Of a stretch of 64,000 nucleotides of DNA, positions 58,550 to 64,000 are shown one piece after another; within the stretch, counting starts at the first letter, position 1, and every line of letters begins with the position of its first letter. Source of the stretch: Skermanella stibiiresistens SB22 (GTDB lineage: Bacteria > Pseudomonadota > Alphaproteobacteria > Azospirillales > Azospirillaceae); contig NZ_AVFL01000017.1 in NCBI RefSeq assembly GCF_000576635.1, forward strand, positions 1-64,000, read 5' to 3'. The notes beneath the pieces are model-generated. The model was given only the letters and a program-made list of their open reading frames with translations. It did not search any database and had not been told where the DNA came from. A program made the translations under genes and the position numbers.

Positions 58550-59875
58550 CTAGAAGCCGACCTGCGGCGTCGGGCGGGAGCCGTCGGAGAAGCGGGTGAT
58601 CGAGAAGGGCGTCACGTCCACCGCCGGCTTGGCGCTGGTGGCGAGATCGGCCAGCACGTGCCCCGCGCCAGGGCCCAGCGTGAAGCCATGGCCCGAGAAG
58701 CCGGTCCCGACATGGAAGCCGGAGATGGACGGAACGCTGGAGATAACCGGTACCGCGTCGGGGGTGACGTCCAGCAGCCCGGCCCAGCTCTGTTCGACCG
58801 GCACCGTTCCGAAGATCGGGAAACGCTCGACCAGCCGGCGGCGGGTCTCGTCGGTGAAGCGCTGGTTCGGATCGGGATCGTTGACGCGGGTCGCCTCGTA
58901 AGCCGACGCGGCGTCCGCCGGGCGTCGGCGGGCATCCCGCAATTCGGTCATGAACCGGCTGGCGGTCGGCCGCAACCGGCGCCATGACATGCGCAGCGTC
59001 GGCGTGAAGTCGCGCATGAAGCGGAAGCTCGACGGCGTGATCGGGGCCAGAGTGTTGAAGGGATCGCCGATGGTGTAGCCGCCATCGGCCCGGCGCCGGA
59101 ACGAGTAGTGCTGGGTCACCGCCGCCGGCAGGGGAGCGCCGTCCAGGGGCGCCGTCCGCATCACAGAGGCCTGAACCAGCAGTTGCGACAGCCTGACGTT
59201 CAAGCTGTCGCAGAACAGCCGGCTCCACGCGCCGCCCGCCAGCACCACGGCGTCGGCCTTGATCCGGCCGCGCTCGGTCCAAACGCCGGAGACGTGGCCA
59301 GCGGCCGTATCCAAGGCCCGCACCGCGCAGTTGGTCAGGATCCGGGCGCCCTTGCGCTGGGCGGCCCTGGCGATGGCCGACGCCGCGCGCTGTGGTTCGG
59401 CGACGGCGTCGCCCTCGGCGAACAGCCCACCCTTGAACGGCCGGGTGGCGCCGGGGAACAGGGTGGCGACCTCCGCGCTGGACAGCACGCGGGCGTCGAG
59501 CCCCTGGGGGGCCGCCCGACGGCACCACGCCTCGGCCACCGCGATGGGGGCGTCCGTATCGTAGAGCCGCGCGATGCCGGTCGCGCGATAGCCAATATCG
59601 GCTTCGACCACTTCCGTCATTTCGCCCCATAGCCGGGCCGCCAGCACGCTGATCGGGATTTCCCGGTCGTCGCGGCCGCAGGTGATGATCCAGCCCCAGT
59701 TGCGGCTGGATTGCTCCCCGGCGATGTGGCCCTTCTCGCACAGGACCACCGGAACGCCCTTCCGGGCGAGGAAGAGCGCCGTGCTCGTCCCGACGATGCC
59801 GCCGCCGATCACCACAACTGCCGTTTCCGTCGGAAAATCGGCGTCGGCGGTCACCTCGTCCACGATCAAACCCAT
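58550..59875 (-). CDS. FAD-dependent oxidoreductase (DAO/DadA-like)
   Basis: A 441-residue flavoenzyme. The ADP-binding GGGIVGTSTALFLARKG motif is at 24-40, and the C-terminal FAD clamp is SGFHVGTGFSGHGFTLGPGA. The SSRNWGW segment and overall layout match D-amino-acid/sarcosine-oxidase-like enzymes (DAO family) acting on secondary or primary amines. Start at 59875 follows GGAAAGGAAC. It lies between the lacI-type regulator and a polyamine-type binding protein, so it probably oxidises the imported amine. A short CCCGTTC/GAACGGG hairpin at 58493-58512 follows the gene. Confidence 0.9.
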   Translation of the reverse strand: MGLIVDEVTADADFPTETAVVVIGGGIVGTSTALFLARKGVPVVLCEKGHIAGEQSSRNWGWIITCGRDDREIPISVLAARLWGEMTEVVEADIGYRATGIARLYDTDAPIAVAEAWCRRAAPQGLDARVLSSAEVATLFPGATRPFKGGLFAEGDAVAEPQRAASAIARAAQRKGARILTNCAVRALDTAAGHVSGVWTERGRIKADAVVLAGGAWSRLFCDSLNVRLSQLLVQASVMRTAPLDGAPLPAAVTQHYSFRRRADGGYTIGDPFNTLAPITPSSFRFMRDFTPTLRMSWRRLRPTASRFMTELRDARRRPADAASAYEATRVNDPDPNQRFTDETRRRLVERFPIFGTVPVEQSWAGLLDVTPDAVPVISSVPSISGFHVGTGFSGHGFTLGPGAGHVLADLATSAKPAVDVTPFSITRFSDGSRPTPQVGF

Positions 59876-59933
59876 CAGGGGTTCCTTTCCATTGCGTCGA
59901 TCGGCCACCGCATCGACCGGTATGGCCAATCCG

Positions 59934-60989
59934 TCAGCGCTGCATGAAGTTGTCCCAGCGCTCCAGCACGGCGGTGGTGTTCGCCGCCCACCAAGCCTCG
60001 TCCAGCTTGATCTGCGACTTGACGTTTTCCGGCGAGGTGTTGATCTGGGCTATCCGCTCGGGCGACAGGACCTTGGTGTCGAAGGCCTTGAGGTTGGCCG
60101 GGCCGTAGTCGACGGTTAGCGGGAAATGCGCTTGCTGCTCGGGCGAGAAGAACATCGCCAGGGCCTTCATCGCCATATCCTTGTGGGGAGCGCCCTTGGG
60201 AATGGCGAAGGCGTCGCCGGTCAGGATGCCCTGGTTGAAGGTGAAGCCGGCCTTGCCGCCATCGCGCATCACGCTGGAGGCGCGGCCATTCCAGATCTGG
60301 ATGTAATCGACCTCGCCATCCTTCAGCAACTGGGCCGACTGGGCACCCGAATCCCACCAAGCCTCGATCTCCGGCTTGATCTCCTCCAGCTTCTTGAAGG
60401 CGCGGTCGACATCCAGCGGATAAAGCTTGTCCGGTGCCACGCCATCGGCCAGCAGCGCCATCTCCAGGTTGCCGCGTGGGAACTTGTAGACGGAACGGGC
60501 GCCGGGAAAGGTCTTGGTGTCGAAGAAGTCGGCCCAGGTCTTCATCGTCTTGCCGCCGGGCTGGCCCGTCTTGGTGTTCCAGGCGATGACGGTGCTGTAG
60601 TAGTAGGCGGGGATGCAGTAATCCATGTCCGAGGGAGAGTCGATGCCGTCGGTGTTGACGACGCTCCGGTCGATCTTCTCCAGGATGCCTTCCTTGGCGG
60701 CCTGCTGGCACTCGTCCAAGCCCAGCTGAGCTATGTCCCAGGTGACGGCGCCGCTCCGGACCTGGAGCCGTACGTCACGGACGTTTTGGATTGTCTCCTC
60801 CTTGAACGTCACGCCCAGAGCCTTGGCGGTGGGCTCGAAGAAGGCGGCGCGTTCAGCGTCGGCGATGATGCCGCCGCCGGTGGCGACGGTCAGCTGCTGC
60901 GCGCTGGCGCCAGTGACCGGGATCGTCCCGACCAGCAAACCGGACAAGAGCCCGGGCAGAAAAATGGCAGGCAGGGTTCTCGCTGTCAT
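59934..60989 (-). CDS. Spermidine/putrescine-type ABC substrate-binding protein
   Basis: A 351-residue extracellular solute-binding protein (PotD-like family). A signal peptide ends at GASA-QQ, followed by LTVATGGGIIADAERAAFFE; WDIAQLG, DYCIPAYYYSTVIAW and YIQIWNGRA are family landmarks, with several Asp, Glu and Trp residues suitable for gripping a cationic amine. Start at 60989 has an AGAGGAAC ribosome site. Its matching permeases and ATPase lie about 1 kb away beyond a gene on the other strand. Confidence 0.9.
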   Translation of the reverse strand: MTARTLPAIFLPGLLSGLLVGTIPVTGASAQQLTVATGGGIIADAERAAFFEPTAKALGVTFKEETIQNVRDVRLQVRSGAVTWDIAQLGLDECQQAAKEGILEKIDRSVVNTDGIDSPSDMDYCIPAYYYSTVIAWNTKTGQPGGKTMKTWADFFDTKTFPGARSVYKFPRGNLEMALLADGVAPDKLYPLDVDRAFKKLEEIKPEIEAWWDSGAQSAQLLKDGEVDYIQIWNGRASSVMRDGGKAGFTFNQGILTGDAFAIPKGAPHKDMAMKALAMFFSPEQQAHFPLTVDYGPANLKAFDTKVLSPERIAQINTSPENVKSQIKLDEAWWAANTTAVLERWDNFMQR

Positions 60990-61028
60990 GATGTTCCTCT
61001 TTTCCGCGACGGGAGCCTTGTCTTTCCA

Positions 61029-61061
61029 TGAGTACGTTCTCATAGTGTGAGAACGTTCTCA
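61029..61061. promoter_or_regulatory. Pair of LacI-type operators
   Basis: TGAGTACGTTCTCA (61029-61042) and TGAGAACGTTCTCA (61048-61061). The second is a perfect 14-bp palindrome with the central CG typical of LacI sites; the first differs by one base. Centres are 19 bp apart. They lie just before the binding-protein gene (minus strand) and about 90 bp before the isomerase gene (plus strand). A separate palindrome AGTGACGTCACT (61065-61076) and a minus-strand TTGACA (61077-61082) are adjacent. Confidence 0.75.
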
Positions 61062-61148
61062 TCCAGTGACGTCACTGTCAAGACCGATCCTGCGCGCTGA
61101 TCGAAAGAGCGGGAAGGTGGGTGGCAACGATCCCGACAGGAGGAGCTC

Positions 61149-62000
61149 TTGATCAACCAAAACCCCACCAGGCTCAGCCCCAGCCAGCTTTGCGGCACCA
61201 ATTTCAGCTATTACCGCTTTTCGTTCCAACGCTTCCTGGACGACATGGTGGCGCTCGACCTCCAGACAGTGGAGATCTGGGGCGTCGCACCCCACCTGCA
61301 CGTCGATCATGTCACCTCGGCGGACCTCAAGCGGATCAAGGGGCAGTTGAGCGAGCGCGGCCTCAAACTAGCCTGCTTCACGCCGGAGCAGATCCTGTAC
61401 CCTATCAACATCGCGTCCGCCGAAGACTGGCTGCGGGACCGCAGCATCGTGTTCTTCCGCCGCGCGGCCGAGATCGCGTCGGAGCTGGAATGCCCGCACC
61501 TGTTCCTGACCTCGGGTTCCGGCTATCAGGACCACCCGCGCGAGCCGGCGTGGCTACGGTCCGCCGACGCGCTGCGCGGGATCGCCGACCACGCGGCGTC
61601 GCTGGGTGTCACCGGCGTGCTGGAGGCGCTTCAGCCGCGTGAGTCCAACCTCGTCCTGTCGGTCGCGGACCTGATCCGGATGCGGGCCGACGCCGGCACG
61701 CCGAACCTCAAGATAGCCCTGGACACCGTCGCCATGGCGGTCGCCGGGGAGGGCGTCACCGACTACACGGCGGCGTTCGGCGGCGATATCCGTCACGTCC
61801 ACTTCATCGACGGCGATCCCGCCGGCCATATGGCCTGGGGCGACGGCAACCTGCCGATGGAGACGTATCTGAACGATCTCGCGGCGGCGGGCTATGGCGG
61901 CCGCCTGTCGTTCGAGTTCTCGGCGTCCCGCTACGCGCTGGACCCATTGACGCCGGTCCGCCAATGCGTCGACCGCATCCGCTCGGCGCTGGCGGCTTGA
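61149..62000 (+). CDS. Sugar phosphate isomerase/epimerase (TIM barrel)
   Basis: A 283-residue AP-endonuclease-2-like TIM barrel. Metal ligands are expected in VEIWGV, VLEALQPRESN, IALDTVAM and VHFIDGDPAGHMAWGDG plus the final FEFSA. Such enzymes interconvert sugars or sugar acids or act on inositol-type polyols. The start is TTG at 61149, supported by a strong AGGAGG six bases upstream. It is divergent from the binding protein across the LacI operators and convergent with the permease gene. Confidence 0.87.
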   Translation: MINQNPTRLSPSQLCGTNFSYYRFSFQRFLDDMVALDLQTVEIWGVAPHLHVDHVTSADLKRIKGQLSERGLKLACFTPEQILYPINIASAEDWLRDRSIVFFRRAAEIASELECPHLFLTSGSGYQDHPREPAWLRSADALRGIADHAASLGVTGVLEALQPRESNLVLSVADLIRMRADAGTPNLKIALDTVAMAVAGEGVTDYTAAFGGDIRHVHFIDGDPAGHMAWGDGNLPMETYLNDLAAAGYGGRLSFEFSASRYALDPLTPVRQCVDRIRSALAA

Positions 62001-62009
62001 CACCTGACG

Positions 62010-62033
62010 GCGGCGGTCCCTCAGGACCGCCGC
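62010..62033. terminator. Hairpin shared by convergent genes
   Basis: GCGGCGGTCC and GGACCGCCGC pair perfectly around the loop CTCA. The loop contains the stop codon of the permease gene on the minus strand, so the hairpin overlaps that gene's 3' end and lies ten bases after the isomerase gene. Confidence 0.7.
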
Positions 62034-62836
62034 TCGCCCTTTCCAGTGCCGGCGGCCACCATGAAGATGACCACGCCGACGATGCTCATGACGATCAGGA
62101 TCGATGACACCGCCGCGATCGTCGGGTCCAGCTGATCGCGCAGCGACATGAACATCTTCCGTGTCAGCAGCGTGTTGTCGCCGCCCGCGATGAACAGCGA
62201 GATCACCACCTCGTCCAAGGATGTGATGAAGGCGAACAGTGCTCCCGCCAGCACCGACAATTTTATCCGCGGCAGGGTGATGCCGAGGAACGCCCGGATC
62301 GGGTGGGCGCCCAGGCTCTGCGCGGCGATCTCCAGGTTATGGTCGAACGACTTCAACCCCGACAACGTCGTCACCACAACGAAGGGCAGGGCCAGGGCCG
62401 TGTGGGCCAACACGATGCCGGGCAGCGAATTGACCAGTCCCAGCCTGATGTAGAGGAAGAAGACGCCGATGCCCAGGATGATCACCGGAACGACCTGGGG
62501 CAGCAGGAAGACCCCCTTCAGGATCTGCGCGGTCGTGACTCGGCTCCGCGACAGCGCGGCCGCCGCCGCCACGCCCAACGGCGTCGCCAGCAGCGTCGTC
62601 AGTCCGGCGACGGTCAGCGAGGTGCGGGTGGCGTGCAGCCACTCGACCGAGCCGAAGAAGGTCTCGTACCAGCGGAACGACCATTCGCTTGGCGGGAATT
62701 CCAGGTAATTCGAGGCCGAGAAGCTCATCGGCACGACAACCAGCACGGGCGCCACCAGGAAGAACAGGACGATCACCAGCAACGCGTAAAGCCAAACGCG
62801 CCGCCAGGGCGACAAGTAGGCGTTCGTGGACTCCAT
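62021..62836 (-). CDS. ABC transporter permease (PotC type)
   Basis: A 271-residue inner-membrane permease with six helices. Landmarks are PSEWSFRWYETFFGS after helix 1 and the EAA loop LEIAAQSLGAHPIRAFLGIT, followed by ITSLDEVVISLFIAG. This matches spermidine/putrescine/opine-type PotC proteins. It is the downstream partner of the PotB-type gene, with 12 bp between. Confidence 0.92.
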   Translation of the reverse strand: MESTNAYLSPWRRVWLYALLVIVLFFLVAPVLVVVPMSFSASNYLEFPPSEWSFRWYETFFGSVEWLHATRTSLTVAGLTTLLATPLGVAAAAALSRSRVTTAQILKGVFLLPQVVPVIILGIGVFFLYIRLGLVNSLPGIVLAHTALALPFVVVTTLSGLKSFDHNLEIAAQSLGAHPIRAFLGITLPRIKLSVLAGALFAFITSLDEVVISLFIAGGDNTLLTRKMFMSLRDQLDPTIAAVSSILIVMSIVGVVIFMVAAGTGKGERRS

Positions 62837-62848
62837 CTGGCAATCTCC

Positions 62849-63709
62849 TCAGTCGGCGCCGCGCCCGCCGAGCAGGCGGCTCGCGAGAAGCATCAGGCCA
62901 ACGATCACGACCAGCACGACCGCCAGAGCGCTGGCGGCGCCCCAGTCGGCGTAGACGATGACGTTCTGCTGGATCTTGATCGACAGCGTCGTGACGTTGC
63001 CGCCGCCCAGCAGCTGCGGCGTCACGTAGAAGCCGAGGCAGAGCACGAAGGTCAGCAGCGCCCCGGCGATCAAACCTTGCTTCGACAGCGGCAGGAACAC
63101 GTCGAGGAAGGCCCGCGTCGGCGTGGCGCCGAGGCCGTGGGCCGCCCGCGTCAGGTTGCCGTCGATCGAGCGCATCGAGGCGTAGAGCGGAAAGATGAAG
63201 AACGGCAGCATGATGTGGACCATGCCGACCGTCGTTCCGAAGAAGCTGTTGGACATTCGCAGCGGCCGCTCGATCAGCCCGGCGTCCAGCAGCCAGCCGT
63301 TGAGGATGCCGTTCCGTTGCAGGATCACCATCCAGGCGTAGGTCCGGACCAGCAGCGAGGTCCAGAACGGGATGGCGACGCAGGCCAGGGCCAAGGCCGA
63401 CAGGCGCGGCGGCAGCAGCGTGATGGCGTAGGTCGTGGGATATCCCACCACCACGGTGATCACCGTCACCAGCCCGGCCAGCTGGAACGTGGTCAGGAAG
63501 ATCGCGGCGTAGCTCGAGTTGTCGATCATGCGCTGGTAGTGCGCCAGCGACGGCGCGCCATCGACCGAGAAGGACAAGACGCCCAGCCAGATCGCGGGGG
63601 CGATCACCAGGGCCACGATCATCAAGCTCGGCAGCACCATCAACGCCAGTTCGGCCTTGCCGCGGGTTTCCAGCGCGGTCAGCAGGCGTGCGTTCAATTG
63701 GAGGCTCAT
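62849..63709 (-). CDS. ABC transporter permease (PotB type)
   Basis: A 286-residue permease. WTSLLVRTYAWMVILQRNG is the characteristic PotB periplasmic and helix motif, and the EAA loop reads RAAHGLGATPTRAFLDVFLP. A LGFYVTPQLLGGG segment precedes the last helix. Its ATG overlaps the stop of the ATPase gene by four bases. Confidence 0.92.
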   Translation of the reverse strand: MSLQLNARLLTALETRGKAELALMVLPSLMIVALVIAPAIWLGVLSFSVDGAPSLAHYQRMIDNSSYAAIFLTTFQLAGLVTVITVVVGYPTTYAITLLPPRLSALALACVAIPFWTSLLVRTYAWMVILQRNGILNGWLLDAGLIERPLRMSNSFFGTTVGMVHIMLPFFIFPLYASMRSIDGNLTRAAHGLGATPTRAFLDVFLPLSKQGLIAGALLTFVLCLGFYVTPQLLGGGNVTTLSIKIQQNVIVYADWGAASALAVVLVVIVGLMLLASRLLGGRGAD

Positions 63710-64000
63710 GGCGCGTGTTCCCCGGCTTGGACGCCGCTGACCACCCAGGCGTCCTCCTCGTGGATCGCCATGCGGAACCGGCTGCCGACGGCGGGCAGGT
63801 CGCGCATGGTGTTCTGCCGGGTGCCCCGCTGCAATCTCAGGCGGGTGCCGTCGGCCAGCGTGGCGTGGACGACCACCAAGTCGCCTTGGAACAGCACGTC
63901 ATCCGCCACACCGTCGAAACGGATCAGGTCCGGTTGGGCATCGGGCGACGACACGATCTCGATCTTCTCAGGCCGCAGCAGCAGCAGGGGATCGGCCTTG
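63706..64000 (-). CDS. ABC transporter ATP-binding protein (PotA type), C-terminal part only
   Basis: The gene runs off the right end of the window, so only the last 97 codons are present. They include LLLLRPEKIEIVSS and the OB-fold TOBE region (LIRFDGVADDVLFQGDLVVV, then TRLRLQRGTRQNTM) that ends PotA-type ATPases. A GTG at 63954 lies inside the gene and is not its start. The nucleotide-binding domain is outside the window. Confidence 0.88.
   Translation of the reverse strand, partial: KADPLLLLRPEKIEIVSSPDAQPDLIRFDGVADDVLFQGDLVVVHATLADGTRLRLQRGTRQNTMRDLPAVGSRFRMAIHEEDAWVVSGVQAGEHAP

Overview
The window is a GC-rich (roughly 65-70% by eye), gene-dense bacterial chromosome or large replicon segment. 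Gene content (GlxA-type AraC regulators, many TRAP and ABC importers, an MHYT-domain hybrid kinase, an NnrS/Dnr pair, a Tat-exported IorAB-type molybdenum hydroxylase, and the short palindromic repeats common in alphaproteobacteria) suggests an environmental, nutritionally versatile alphaproteobacterium, most likely of the Rhodospirillales/Azospirillaceae type. That placement is inferred from style and gene content. No rRNA or tRNA gene was recognised.

Region 1-20 kb is a mosaic of single genes: a TetR regulator with its own palindrome, a REP-type (RAYT) transposase with inverted ends and a 103-bp tandem duplication, a chemoreceptor, a phosphatase/NnrD pair, a Crp-type regulator, a RocB-like M20 hydrolase, a Mrr-N/Rmf-like fusion protein, a lipoprotein, an orphan HisKA_2 kinase, an ArsR regulator, several very small hydrophilic or secreted proteins, a GlxA regulator followed by a Mo-hydroxylase pair, a DUF1003 membrane protein and an RlmL-like RNA methyltransferase. 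Region 20-28 kb has a TetR/oxidoreductase divergent pair with a clear operator (the oxidoreductase is broken by an in-frame stop), an array of alphaproteobacterial palindromes, a lower-GC RsbQ-like hydrolase, a terminase-small-subunit-like orphan and an EmrAB-type efflux pair.

Region 28-42 kb starts with an MHYT hybrid histidine kinase and then holds a catabolic locus. iclR, a thiolase and an acyl-CoA synthetase run leftward; a TRAP transporter (Q, M, P), a tandem PPC-domain (DUF296) protein and an SDR run rightward. Between the two arms lie matching palindromes GGTCCA-N5-TGGACC, which are good IclR operator candidates. A LuxR-type regulator with a degenerate receiver and a sugar-acid dehydratase (IlvD/Edd) follow. 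Region 42-48 kb holds a leftward pqiABC operon, a Dnr-like Crp regulator and nnrS, with an FNR/NnrR-type box ahead of nnrS.

Region 48-64 kb is the most interesting. A tight rightward operon of eight genes (peptide/opine-type ABC importer with fused ATPases, a DeoR regulator, an M20 N-carbamoylase-like hydrolase and two APH/choline-kinase-fold proteins) sits behind a near-consensus sigma-54 promoter. It looks like a nitrogen-controlled pathway that imports a compound, hydrolyses an amide and phosphorylates the product; I cannot name the substrate. Next to it is a second locus: a LacI regulator, a DadA-like oxidase, a spermidine/putrescine-type binding protein, a TIM-barrel sugar isomerase and the matching permeases and ATPase. 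Two TGAGNACGTTCTCA palindromes between the binding-protein and isomerase genes are likely LacI operators. The last gene, the ATPase, runs off the window end.
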